Part shown: piece by piece, positions 30,453 through 42,638 of the stretch
Layout of the letters: each line of letters begins with the position of its first letter
How positions within the stretch are numbered: position 1 is the stretch's first letter
From: Symsagittifera roscoffensis
Taxonomy: Eukaryota; Xenacoelomorpha; Acoela; Convolutidae
Direction: 5' to 3'
Assembly (NCBI RefSeq): GCF_963678635.1
Contig: NC_087067.1
Coordinates: forward strand, 18,117,018 to 18,181,017
Length of the DNA stretch: 64,000 nt
Translations under genes and position numbers: made by a program
Notes under the pieces: model-generated
Seen by the model: only the letters and a program-made list of their open reading frames with translations
Told to the model about the DNA's origin: nothing
Databases searched by the model: none

Positions 30453-31380
30453 ATGAGGACCCAATTCAATAAAGAATTTATTCCGGTACAGCAGAAAGGA
30501 CGCCGTGTCTCGGTTCATCAACAAGAACGAGTAGAAAAAGAACCTAACAAATTCATGAACAAAAAAAACATTATAAAACTGGATAAATGTTCAGATCGAC
30601 AACTCATTAGTCCAATCGTGATTACCGCAAAAAAAGACCAGACGACGAAATTGGCGTTAGACTCAAAAGAGGTAAATAATTTTTTTCATAGGAATAAATA
30701 TCAAATGCCTAACATCGATCTACTATTAGACAACATAGCACAGGTGATCAAATCGAACAACAATGAGCAAACTCTATTCTCAACATTAGATTTGCGCTAC
30801 GCGTATTCACAAATCCCGTTGGACAAACCAACTTGGGAACAATGAGATTTCGGTTTGATTTGGTGGCAATGCTACAGGAACCTACCAATTTCAAGCTGGA
30901 TTTTACGGCCTCACGGATATGCCAGCTGAATTTCAAAAGGCCATCGAACTCACACTTACAAATTGTTCAAACACCTGCGCATTTTTAGACGACATATTGA
31001 TTGTATTGACCAAGAGGTCGAATCTATATAAACAAACAAAATCTACAAACGATTCTTGAGGATTAGTTGGTGAAAACCTTGCCATATCATTGGACAAATA
31101 ATAGTTTGCTTGTAAACAATTTGAATGGCTAGGGTACACTATAAATAGCGAGGGCACTACATCTTTGATACGAAAACCAGAGGCAATTAAAAAGCTCTCC
31201 CCTCCAAAAACGTTTAAACAACTAAGCTTCATGGGTTCTATACACCACCTCACCAGGTATAAGGTATAACCCAAATTTAGCACAAACAGCAGCAGCAATG
31301 AGGTGACTTTTGAAAAAGACACTGAAAAATCAACCAATTAACTGGAAACCGGAACACAATACATCATTTGGAAACATTCG
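30453..31380 (+). pseudogene. Gypsy-2 reverse transcriptase (copy 2)
   Basis: The 130-codon ORF 30453-30845 is the longest uninterrupted RT N-terminal part: KFMNKKNIIKLDKCSD, LALDSKEVN, STLDLRYAYSQIPLD. After the shared stop at 30843, the GLTDMP block and FLDD (gac-gac at 30988-30993) follow in another frame. It ends at about 31380, where it joins the RNase H domain with a deletion of about 180 bp that removes the first RNase H catalytic motif. Confidence 0.85.
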
Positions 31381-32573
31381 AGGAAAAGTATTCAGTCAAC
31401 GAGCTCGAATTACTCGGTGTAGTGTGGGCAATTGAACACTACAAATACTATCTGTACGAGAAACATTTCACCGTCATCACAGACCATCAAGCTTGGATCA
31501 GCGCTTTAAACGCAAGCGAAAAATCAAAAAGCAGTCAAAGTAGATTAACCAGGTGGATTGATCGACCAATACCATTTCACTTCGATGTCAAACACATAGC
31601 CGGTAACAAAATGGGGCTAATAGGATATGTCACGAAATCCAGTTGGATTGGCAATACCCCCCAAGCAAGTATGATGAGGAATTTGTTGTTGCATCATTTA
31701 TTACATTCATAAACAACTTGGAGGTGATTGACAACGTCATTCTTAATGAGTTGGCCAATCAGAATCTAGGACCATGTCAGCTTATCAAAAAGCGCGCAGA
31801 ATATAAAAGGACAACAATTAACACTTCAAAACCTGACTTGAATAAGCATTCTTTCAAAAAATTCCGCAAGCGGTCAATTGCAAACACAAAAACCAGATCA
31901 GTTCTGCTCAAATCACTCTGCAAATCATTCAGCTCTGACGCGAAACATAACCCTGAGACAACATTCACTAGTATCTTTGGAAAATTCAACAAACTTCGTC
32001 AAATTCATCCATAGACAACCGAATATGAACTGAAAACAGAATCTCAGGCAATACAAAGGCGGATTCATTCTGGACGAAGTGAAATCACTAAACCCACGTG
32101 GTCGAAAGGAGGAAAAAGTACTCAACTGGCAAGGGAAATCGGACAGGGAGGAAAGCCTCTCAGATCCTTGGTGGCACGAACGACCACCAACGAAGAAGAA
32201 AACAGCAGCCAACACCTCGGAAACTACACAAATAAACGTCAAGGACGCTAGGGAAATACGTTCCTCAAGGTCACCACCAGTCAAAATCTTCCCGCCAATC
32301 ACTGAAGAAAATACACAACCAGCCAAGCAGCGCATCCCCAAAATGAAGACGACACAGGCGGTACAAACGAACAACTTTAAAGTGTTAGTGGGAACTCAAA
32401 CAGACATTACTGAGGAACGGCCTGAGACACAAGAGGTGTTCATGAGTAGAATAAACTACGATATTGCAAGCCAGGAGGAAGGTGCCCCGAATGAAGAACC
32501 GCCCACTATGACAAGAACACAACCCGAAGCCACACAACTGGAATCTAGCCACCATTAAATCACAGAAGGGATA
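31381..32573 (+). pseudogene. Gypsy-2 RNase H and long linker (copy 2)
   Basis: ORF 31368-31712 begins with a short RT remnant, then EEKYSVNELELLGVVWAIEH (second acidic residue) and TVITDHQAWISAL (third Asp), ending with KHIAGNKMGL. The linker continues in ORF 31643-32014 (SKYDEEFVVASF) and 32079-32558, the latter Lys/Glu/Thr-rich with VLVGTQTDITEERPE near its end. A linker of about 300 residues between RNase H and integrase is long for gypsy elements. The same linker is seen in copy 3, and its second half recurs in every later integrase copy. Confidence 0.75.
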
Positions 32574-33415
32574 GTGGCAACCGTAAAACAGACAACAATG
32601 ACGGAAGCAGAGGAGGACACACCGCTGTTCCCACAAAGACTGCAGAAGGTTCTGGGGGTCAATTTCATCGCCGCAGCTACCAAAAAGGACAAGCATCTCA
32701 GAGCGCTCATTAATTTTGAGAAAAAGGGGGATTGGGACGCGATAAAATCCGCCTACGGACAGTATTGGTTTGATGCCTGCAACAGACTGCATGTGCGGGA
32801 GGACTGTCTGCTGATTGACGAACGCATCGTTATCCCAACACAGTTGCGCCAAACAATACTGAAAAGCCTACACTTGACACACCCAGAGTCGCCCGCCTCG
32901 CGAATTCGCTCGTAGAACCAAATGAAGAAGTACATTTAGATTTTAGAATTAAATAAGGACGCTTACATACTCGATGCTGTAGGCAAATGGTTTAAGTTTC
33001 AGACAGCGAAAGTTGTTTCGAATACTACAGCGGATGTCGTCATAAAATTCATGCAACGGTATATTTCCAAGAACGGAGTCCCGTCGACTAAGATGTGATC
33101 AAGCACAAACATTTACGGTAAAAAAATTCCAACTTCTTTTGTCACACATATCATATTAAGTTACTTTTTGCACCGGGAGACAATCATAGATCCATAGGGG
33201 TGGTAGAAAGAATGATACAAACATTAAAGCGTCAACTAGGGGTTATGAGAAAAGATCCAGCAAATACACCATACATATTAGCTTCGGACATTGCCAAGAT
33301 AGTAAAAACTTTGCGCATAACACCACATGGTGTAACAAAAGTTTCACCTTTTGAAGCACACATGTGCAGAAAACCAAATACTCATCTTTCAAACTTGGCA
33401 AGAAGAAGTCCAGAC
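32574..33415 (+). pseudogene. Gypsy-2 integrase (copy 2), fused to S at its 3' end
   Basis: The 113-codon ORF 32574-32915 covers the pre-zinc region and the first half of the HHCC finger (LKSLHLTHPES). A deletion at about 32900 removes the second half. The core remnant 32920-33410 lacks a clean first Asp region and has the segment around GVVERMIQTLKR (33200 onward) with the catalytic Glu. At about 33410 the integrase sequence (LSNLARR) joins directly to the S coiled-coil region, and the resulting frame is open (33351-33572). Confidence 0.75.
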
Positions 33416-35016
33416 AAATGAAACAATGAAGGATCTGAACGAAACAAAAGACGAACTGGAGCGGGTCAGAAAAACCGAAGAACTGGAGAAGACCGAGACA
33501 TGTGGAGGAGACTGTTCAAGGATTGCAACATGTGCAGGGAGAGGAGATAGAGCGCTTGAGGCAAGAATATAAGGAGCGATTGGAACGACTGGCATTAACG
33601 ACAGCAGTAGAAAAAACAATACCCGCAAGGAATGTTCCTCGTGGGCAGTCCCTGATGGAGCTTCTAACGCCTCGCGAACTGAGCCAAACAACGGAAGTGC
33701 GAATCCCAACAGCAGCCGGCAGAGTAACAATCCCGGCCCCAAGAGTCACCCTAGATGATCCAGTCGTGGAGCAAACTAAGCAAAAGCTGTTGGAAACAGC
33801 TGGACGAAACCGACAAAGACCTCAAAAGCCCCTGACAGGAAGATGAGGGAGATGCCCGTGAAGAAAGCGTCCCGCGTATTTGATATACCGAAGAACAACC
33901 AGATTAAGAACAACTTCAAAGGAGTTCCAGATAGGGACATGCGAGCGTGTTTTAATCGATCGACGAGGAGTCCAGCAATGAACATGCAGCAACCGCCGCT
34001 AGGGACGTCACGTTTGGTTTTGGGCGATAGTCTGGTGAGACTTTTACAGAACTTAAAGACCTCATAGATCACTAAGGTGATGGCCTTCGGAGGCGCCACA
34101 ATAGCCCAGTTATGTCGGATGGTGGAGATGATGAACCCAGAAAGAATCACGGATAGAAAGATTTTGATAGGCATAAACAACCTTTCCAGGAGTTCGGACG
34201 AGGAAGAAGCTCAGTGGGAGTCGATGATGGTATGCCTACTCACCACGCTATTGCAGAAGTTTAAATGCGTGGTACTGACCGTTTGCACCATACCGATCAG
34301 CACGAAGACGCAATCGTCCAGCGGGAGAAGGCACAAAGAAAGAGTCATCAGAGATGGAATAATATCGTGCAAAATCTGGCAAGTCGCAATGCTGGACACA
34401 TGATCCTGATGAATTTAGAGCATGAGCTGAGAGCTATGGATCAGGCCTGATTCACCACTGATGGGATACACTTTGAGAGCATAGAGGGACAAGGCTGGAT
34501 GAATCGTGTCTTCCAGGAGCGATTAGATGAGTTAGAGGTTGAACTATTTGATACAGGAGTGCTCAGAGTGGAAGAAGCAACGAACGAATCGGCAATCCCG
34601 ACCATCGTGCCTCATAATCTGGTGACACGCTTGGCATCAGTCCCAGCACTGCCACAGGTGCCGCAGAGCTCCAGCGAGCAAAGGGAGAGGTCAGAAGTGT
34701 TGGATCGACTAGGCAAAGCACCAGTGAGGAGAACCATTCATCCTCGACGGAGATTGGGCCCCATCAAACCAACAGCGGACACGGCCTCAGGCATCTCGAG
34801 ATCTGAGACGACGAGCACAAACAGGGAGGAATGACGCACATACCTTCCCCCTGGCACGTTTATAAACAAGAGCTGATGAAGTTGAACATTCAAATTGTAA
34901 TTTTTGCAGTCGATAAGATGAGGTTGTTCAATGGGGCAAAACTCTCCGTGAACGTACACTACTCGATTGTGGGATTGGACTGGTTGAGAGCAGCCGGATA
35001 TCAATTTTAACTCCAC
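33416..35016 (+). pseudogene. Family S, SGNH-hydrolase-like ORF (copy 3, 5' truncated)
   Basis: It begins within the Glu-rich coiled coil and follows copy 2 closely: 33502-33846, 33843-34067, 34077-34403, 34265-34450 and 34499-34834. GDS lies at 34023-34031, followed by a TAG at about 34066, FGGAT, then GINN at 34170-34181 in place of the G-x-N-D block, and DGIHF at 34460-34474. The TGA before DGIHF and the frame change near 34355 are shared with copy 2, so both copies descend from an already broken ancestor. The 3' end (34835-35016) is frameshifted. Confidence 0.65.
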
Positions 35017-38000
35017 AACGGCACTATAATTTGCTGAACTTTAGGGACTGCCCTCGAATAACACTATGGTCCAGTAAATGCCGGACCCTTAAAAGACATA
35101 AGAATGAACCATGGCGAACAAAAAAGAGAAGAGAGGCCCAGGAAGATTTCTGACTACTATAGCACCAATAGGAGCATGTGAAGATGTTTAAACAAATTCA
35201 GGCGCCTCCAGCTTACGTGAAACAAAGAACTTATCGAAAATCAGTGGCCCAAGAAGGTGATAAAGAAAGTTGCGCCGGGCTGAGATTTCGAAAAAACGAG
35301 ACCATCTTCGCGGCATATGACAATGAAGAAATGAGGAAATCTAAGATATTAGTAGTTGCGAGCTCAGACTTTTTGCATACTTCTAAGTCCTTGTTTTGGC
35401 CTGACGTAAGAATGCTGGTGGAAACCGACCTGAATTTGATTCAGTCTGTATCAATGGCGATCGATGTTCAACGACTAACCAAAAAGAACCCGATAACAAT
35501 GGTGTTCGCCGGCATAAATGATCACTCGCATAGTAGGGGTTTCCTGAGCAGACCCAGAGAGCCTACAACGCCAGAAAAAGCAGTGTAGCCACTTTTGAAA
35601 AAGACACTGAAAAATCAACCAACTAACTGGAAACCGGAACACAATACATCATTTGGAAACTTTCGGAAAATGCAGTGTGGCCAGCAAAAAAGAGACTTTT
35701 TGGAATCAAAGGGCGAGATAATTGATGTGTTGAAAGAAGGCGCATTCCCGAAAAAAAAACACCAAAAGCCGTATTCATGTTGTCTCCTGGACATGCACAT
35801 CTCCCGAATGGATTGAAGTTTGTGTATGCAATGGTAGCATTATTCTCGGAAGGGAAGTATGATGTGATCATATCTGCCCCGAACCACGAATTGGAAGCGA
35901 GAAACCTGAGACAACTTAGGGCACAATTGCCGGCAGTATGGTCTGATATCTATAATGCTATGAGAGGGTTTAAGGACCATTTGCTACATATGCAGACAGC
36001 TCAAATTGAAGCCAGGGGTCTGCGACAATCATCGAGTGATAGTGGGAAAATCCAATGATCTGTGGTTCAGGGAAACGGAGATCAAGGAAGAAGGGGAAAA
36101 GAGGCAAAACGCCAAAGAAACGAAAGCTCACTTGGAAGCTATGGTTTTGCAAACGAAGCCAGAGTCCAACAAGTGGCTGCACTTGACTCCTCGAATAACA
36201 GCATTGGGCACTGACGCTTTCGTGCGAGGCCCAGCGATGATCACCAAAAATTCACGCCTATCTGGTGAAAGAATTCAATTTCGCAGAAAATGCGGGAGAA
36301 AAGTCGGCTGAATTTGTGAATAGGATGTGCCAAGTATCTCCTGAAGCATTCTGGACGTAGAATGTAAGGGGGGATGAAGGCTTCGTCAGAACTCAGGGTA
36401 TGTTAGAAGGGTTGGGAGCAGGATGGACCGCGTCCTCCCTGGCGAAAGTCTACCCGGCTCTCTCTCGCTACCTGATAAGAGAATTTCTCAAAGCAGTCAC
36501 GGAATTGTCGGTATTGTGATCCTGGCATTGTTTGTGACTTTCGGAGCGCAAAATTTCGTGAAAGGACCAGTGGTACTGCTCATCGAAGGGGTACAAAATC
36601 TATGGCTGCACGGACTCCTGACGTTTATAGCGATCACGCTCGGGAACTTGCGAGGACTAATGAACTTGACCCGCTACCCCAAACATATGCAGGAGATTGT
36701 GAAAAAGTTTGATATGGAACGATCCACTGACTCCTGGACTAAAGTAAGAGACCTGAAGCATACTCTGATACAGTACCTCCTATAGCAGAATCGCTTTGTA
36801 ACCGGAGAAGACAAGACGATAGAAAAAGAAGAAGATGTGTGACGTCATGCGGGAGGCATGCCCCTATTGACTGATTTGAATCTAGCTATGAGGACCGATC
36901 CCTTAGCGTTAATCAGAGGAACCACTAAATTTGTGGCGGTGATATGTTCCGACAGTGACATTTGCGTTCCCTGACGTTAAGATGGAAGCATACAGAAGGT
37001 CAGTGTTGCACCTGAACATCTTTTTGGCAGTGGACGGTAGCGCACTCAATCGGTTGCGAACAAAACGTGCTACGCGAGTTGATGAGTGAAGACTTATTGT
37101 TCGCGAAGATAGCAGAGCTGACGGCAATAAACTTTACTGATCATTTCCGTGACCGAATGAGAGTAGAGAGAGGGCACATTGAAGTGTTTCTGAAACTCTG
37201 GAATTTGAGGCCCTTCGACAAAACGAACGGCGAAATAACCAGAATTCCTCGTTTAATGGCCTCGTACCAAAACGTGAAGGAAGACTAGGGCGATTACAAA
37301 AAACTGCCAGAAGAAATACCTGAATTCCCTTTGATCAGAAGTATGTTGCTCGGAGCAGACTACGTAGCACAAAATCATAGGTTGAGAGCCTTTGAGACTA
37401 ACGAAAGGAGGATGGTAAACATCTCCGAAACGATGGACCCGTGCTTCGTGGGCAGAATTTATGCCGTGCTGCTATACATGCAGTTTGCATACGTGGATGA
37501 GTCAACGAGGAGACGAATGAACAATGCAGCCACTCCGAAACCTAGTAGATTTGAAGAGGAATGGACAAAATTGGACTTGGCGCCAATGGTCATGAGAGGC
37601 AAGGCGGACTTGCAAGAGGCGGCGCTAATCATGATGACTGTGAAACAGGAGTTGGCGGTAAGCGGGAAAATGTTGACTAGGACTGCTCTGGCGCCTTCGG
37701 CTGTGAGGAGGTCAAAATAAAGCACAGAAAAGAAGAAGAAAAGACAGCGGGCAAGCTAGTCGTGCCAAACTTTCCAGACGAGGAGCAAGGACCTTCAGGG
37801 TCAGCGGGAAATCAGAAACGAGACGATAAGGAGGGAGAAGACCGTCGACCGGAAGAACCAATGCAACAGGATCCCGATCCAGCGGGAAAATATGATAAGG
37901 CCTCGACAGGTGGATTGTTTGGCCTAGACTTCAATTTGTTGGACGACTTTGAGATCGAGACAAAAACGTTGGAAGGGACGACTGAGCCAGCGGAAGATGA

Positions 38001-38200
38001 AACTTCCACACTGGAACATCCGTCAGCCTGCATGAATTTGAGCCTAAATTTGCCGGACAGTAGCTCTCCTGCTAAGTTAAAAAAAAACGAAATAAAACTT
38101 TCATTGGTGTCTCCGCGGAGGAAAAAATTAGAAGGCACTGCCCGAGTACTTTTCTTGGGAACCTTGTCAGAGGAAGAGTGGGCATCTTAGCACAGGGATC
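35017..38200 (+). pseudogene. Family A (copy 3) with a 77-bp RT insert
   Basis: The N-terminal part 35178-35588 (136 codons) holds KILVVASSDF and MVFAGINDH (GIND 35511-35522). At about 35587-35665 a short Gypsy-2 RT piece (LKKTLKNQPTNWKPEHN) interrupts it, flanked on both sides by the A sequence GCAGTGT. The rest is collinear with copy 1: 35777-36058, 36006-36311, 36423-36785, 37067-37288, 37331-37720 and the acidic C-terminus 37762-38190 with LSLNLPDSSSP. The stretch 35030-35165, missing in copy 1, gives the fullest view of the S-to-A transition. Confidence 0.6.
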
Positions 38201-39700
38201 ATGAAAACAGAACAGGCTGTAACGTGGACAGATTTGCTTTCATGGAGGACTTTTGGACAGTAGTGCAGTGCTAGGCGACCCAATCGATGTTGAAACCAGG
38301 TCTCTACAGACCGCTGATACGAGAGATCCTCGATAAATTGGATGAGTGCGAAGGGAGATTGAGCAAATTGTTGATTGATTCGGCCACTGATGAAAGTGAA
38401 GATAATCAAGGCAAAGCAGCAAGAAGGCAACAATGAAGTCGTATACCTGTCCAGAACTCAAAAAGGAACAATGCGATATAAAATGGTGATTGACAAAATT
38501 AATGACATGAAGATGAAACTGGGCAGCAAAGTGACATAAAGGAAAATTGGAAAAACAAAGGTAGATTCTGAGATCTCAGCAAAAGCTGTCAACTCAGCCA
38601 AACGGAAGCGTGTCGAGGAAGTCATGGATATGGAGCAAGGTGACGACCGATTGCCTGAGGTATGACATGGCGCAGCCAGCAGAATACTCAAAAAACCCGT
38701 TGAATACTGACCCATTCTGGGAAAAAGCCTCAGCCGAATCACCACTGGAATGGTCGAAATGGGCAGCGATTTATGAGATGACAGTATTTGTCAAAGGCGG
38801 GATCGAAGAGAAGAAGTCTTCAAAAAAATAAACCTCCGCTCGTCGAGCCCACAGAACCGATACGCGAGGTCGAAATAAATGGAGAAACAGACGCTCAAAG
38901 GAAAAATCGGGAGGTTCGCAACCGAGAGAAGAGAGTTGGCTGGGAAAACCACGTGGTGAAAGCCCGAGAAAAGAGATTCCTATGAACTCGTTCAGATGGG
39001 ATGAAGCAGACGCTAAAGTAAGAAATTACATTTTTCTTTGCCTGGGAGCCGAGGGCCAACGTCAAACTCAGCAAAAACAAACAGGCTTTGTGCTGCACGC
39101 AATGACAACAAGAGAGCTAATTACGACACTAGAAGACATATTCGTAACAACCAGAATTGTCACGTACGAAAGATACAACTTTATCCGCAGAAAACAGAAG
39201 AAAACGGAAGCCTGGAACAATTTCATGCTGATCTGGGAGGACAGAGAGGGCGAGTGGGTGCATGCTCACGGCACGCATGCACAGTGAAAAGATAGCCGAA
39301 GAGTTACTCGCGCAAACAAGAAGCCCACAAGATGCGTATGAGTGTGCAATACGCAGAGAAAAGGGGATCGAACATAGCCGCACAATGAAAACGAATCCGT
39401 TCGGAAATCAGGTAACAGCAACAAAACAGGAACCAATACACTATATCAATACACGGGTACGAAGTACCTCAAAGAGGCCGCGGAAAATTTGGAGACGCGT
39501 ATATCTTCGAGGTCAACAAAACGCAAGAGGTCAGCCTCAACGACACAGAAACCAATACTCCAACACTCTAAAGCAATGCTACAAATGTGGTAACCAATTC
39601 GGACAAAACCACTTACAATCATGTCCCGCAAAGGACAAAATTTGTTCTAAAAGCGCCAAACGGGGCCATTCGCCAAATGGTGTCGCTCAGGAAATGTTAA
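38201..39700 (+). pseudogene. Gypsy-2 gag (copy 3, fullest)
   Basis: After the A tail, the gag order is: charged helical segment (38280-38400), Lys-rich segment with SAKRKRVEEVMDM (about 38597-38640), PLEWSKWA region (about 38740-38770), INGETDAQRKNREVRNREKR (ORF 38788-38985), capsid-like ORF 38982-39287, and ORF 39262-39843 of 193 codons carrying HSEKIAEELLAQTRSPQDAY and a double zinc knuckle (CYKCGNQ from 39577; the second knuckle has a Cys-to-Ser change in CSKSAKRGH). Gag would package the element RNA. At least five frame breaks. Confidence 0.7.
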
Positions 39701-40300
39701 CTATCTGGCGGACCGTACCAACGAAGTCGGACAAGAAGAAACCGAATCAGAGAGTCAAGGAACAGAACTCGATCCAGTCGTCTTTGCTGATTTTACGTCA
39801 AAAAATGGTTGGGAGGAGTATCACGTCGATAGTTTTTCAGTGATGGCAATATCAGCAGCATTTGAAATAAAGCACGCAGCAAATTTGTCCGAGGAGGATT
39901 TAAATGGACACATCATTAAATTGAAGACAAAAACAGAAGACTTAATTGCAATCGCTGACTCCGGGAGCCCAATGTCGTTTTTAAACAAAGAAACCGCCCG
40001 GCGGTTACAAAAGAATGATAAATCCGTAATTTTGAAATTAATTCCACCGGAAGATGCGGCTCGGAATTTAGCATGCAACAATGGTGAAACAATTGAATCG
40101 TAGATTGATCGTAACAATTGAATCAGGAGGGTGGAAAATAAGAGCTGCTCCATTCATCATCGTAGATAACCAAAAAGCAAACATCATAGGCAGGAACATC
40201 CTCCCACAAATTGGAATAAGACTAATACAAGAAAAACCGAAACTAGGGTACGTGCTGAATACACATGAACAAGAACAATCAAACCCGGAAATCAAACAAT
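39701..40300 (+). pseudogene. Gypsy-2 retropepsin (copy 3)
   Basis: IADSGSP (Asp codon 39957-39959) lies in ORF 39840-40103, which is closed by the same stop as copy 1. The continuation 40081-40494 encodes exactly the same 137 residues as 25824-26237, indicating recent duplication or gene conversion over this stretch. Confidence 0.8.
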
Positions 40301-41220
40301 GGGTAAAAAATAACTATCCACAACTATGCATTCCTGTTGGCAAGTCAAAACATGACGTAATGAGGACCCAATTCAATAAAGAATTTATTCCGGTACAGCA
40401 GAAAGGACGCCGTGTCTCGGTTCATCAACAAGAACGAGTAGAAAAAGAACCTAACAAATTCATGAACAAAAAAAAACATTATAAAACTGGATAAATGTTC
40501 AGATCGACAACTCATCAGTCCAATCGTGATTACCGCAAAAAAAGACCAGACGACGAAATTGGCGCTAGACTCAAAAGAGGTAAATAATTTTTTTCATAGG
40601 AATAAATATCAAATGCCTAACATCGATCTACTATTAGACAACATAGCACAGGTGATCAAATCGAACAACAATGAGCAAACTCTATTCTCAACATTAGATT
40701 TGCGCTACGCGTATTCACAAATCCCGTTGGACAAACCAACTTGGGAACAATGAGATTTCGGTTTGATTTGGTGGCAATGCTACAGGAACCTTCCATTTTC
40801 AAGCTGGATTTTACGGCCTCACGGATATGCCAGCTGAATTTCAAAAGGCCATCGAACTCACACTTACAAATTGTTCAAACACCTACGCATTTTTAGACGA
40901 CATATTGATTGTGACCAAGAGGTCGATCGATATACACAAACAAAATCTACAAACGATTCTTGAGGATTAGTTGGTGAAAATCTTGCCATATCATTGGACA
41001 AATAATAGTTTGCTTGTAAACAATTTGAATGGCTAGGGTACACTATAAATAGCGAGGGCACTACATCTTTGATACGAAAAACAGAGGCAATTGGAAAGTT
41101 CTCCCCTCCAAATACATTTAAACAACTAAGCTTCATGGTTTATATACACCACCTCACCAGGTATATCCCAAATTTAGTACAAACAGCAGCAGCATTGAGG
41201 CCACTTTTAAAAAAGACACT
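40301..41220 (+). pseudogene. Gypsy-2 reverse transcriptase (copy 3)
   Basis: Motifs as in copy 1: LALDSKEVN, STLDLRYAYSQIPLD (ORF 40526-40753), a stop at 40751, then GLTDMP and FLDD (gac-gac 40896-40901) in another frame. It is nearly identical to 26051-26950 at a constant offset of 14257 bp. Downstream it is more complete than copies 1 and 2, since it runs into RNase H without the deletion or fusion seen there. Confidence 0.85.
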
Positions 41221-42638
41221 GAAAAATAAACCAGTTAACTGAAAATCTGAACACAATACATCCTTTGGAAACAATAAAATAAAAAATTAGTCCCTGAGAT
41301 AACACAAAACAAACATTTTGAACAACACCTAGAGACACGTATAGTAACTGATGCTTCTTCATCAGGATTAGGGGCGTCGCTTGAACAATTTTCACCAGAA
41401 GGTTGGGTGGCAATCGCCTATGCATCAAGATTTCTGAACTCCCTCGAGGAATTGTATTCAGTCAACGAATTCGAATTACTCGGTGTAGTGTGGGCAATTG
41501 AACACTACAAATACTATCTGTACGAGAAATATTTCACCGTCATCACAGACCATCAAGCTTTGATCAGCGCTTTAAACGCACGCGAAAAATCGAAAAACAG
41601 ACAAAGTAGATTATCCAGGTGGATTGATCGACTAATCCCATTTCACTTCGATATCAAACACATAGCCGGTAACAAAATGGGGCTAATAGGATAGGTCACG
41701 CAATCCAGTTGGATTGGCAATACCCCCAAGCGAGTATGATGAGGAATTTGTTGTTGCATCCTTTAATACATTCACAAACAACTTGGAGGTGATTGACAAC
41801 GTCATTCTTAATGAGTTAGCCAATCAGAATCTAGGACCGCATCAGCCTATCAAAAAGCGCGCAGAATATAAAAGGACAACAATTAACACTTCAAAACCTG
41901 ACTTGAATAAACATTCTTTCAAAAAATTCCGCAAGCGGTCAATTGCAAACGCAAAAACCAGATCAGTTCTGCTCAAATCATTCTGAAAATCAGTCAGCTC
42001 TGACGCGAAACATAACCTTGAGACAACATTCACTAGTATCTTTGGAAAATTCAACAAACTTCGTCAAATTCATCCATAGACAACCGAATATGAACTGAAA
42101 ACAGAATCTCAGGCAATACAAAGGCGGATTCATTCTGGACGAAGTGAAATCACTAAACCCACGTGGTCGAAAGGAGGAAAAAGTACTCAACTGGCAAGGG
42201 AAATCGGACAGGGAGGAAAGCCTCTCAGATCCTTGGTGGCACGAACGACCACCAACGAAGAAGAAAACAGCAGCCAACACCTCGGAAACTACACAAATAA
42301 ATGTCAAGGACGCCAGGGAAATACGTTCCTCAAGGTCACCACCAGTCAAAATCTTCCCGCCAATCACTGAAGAAAATACACAACCAGCCAAGCAGCGCAT
42401 CCCCAAAATAAAGACGACACAGGCGGTACAAACGAACAACTTTAAAGTGTTAGTGGGAACTCAAACAGACATTACTGAGGAACGGCCTGAGACACAAGAG
42501 GTGTTCATGAGTAGAATAAACTACGATATTGCAAGCCAGGAGGAAGGTGCCCCGAATGAACAACCGCCCACTATGACAAGAACACAACCCGAAGCCACAC
42601 AAATGAAATCTAGCCACCATTAAATCACAGAAGAGATA
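41221..42638 (+). pseudogene. Gypsy-2 RNase H and linker (copy 3)
   Basis: The only Gypsy-2 copy with all RNase H acidic motifs: VTDASSSGLGASL (Asp 41350-41352), NEFELLGVVWAIEH (Glu) and TVITDHQALISAL (Asp), ending in KHIAGNKMGL at a TAG near 41692. ORF 41407-41694 spans most of it. The linker follows in 41714-41986 and 42144-42623 and closely matches 31643-32558, including the TAA just before integrase (42621). Confidence 0.8.
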
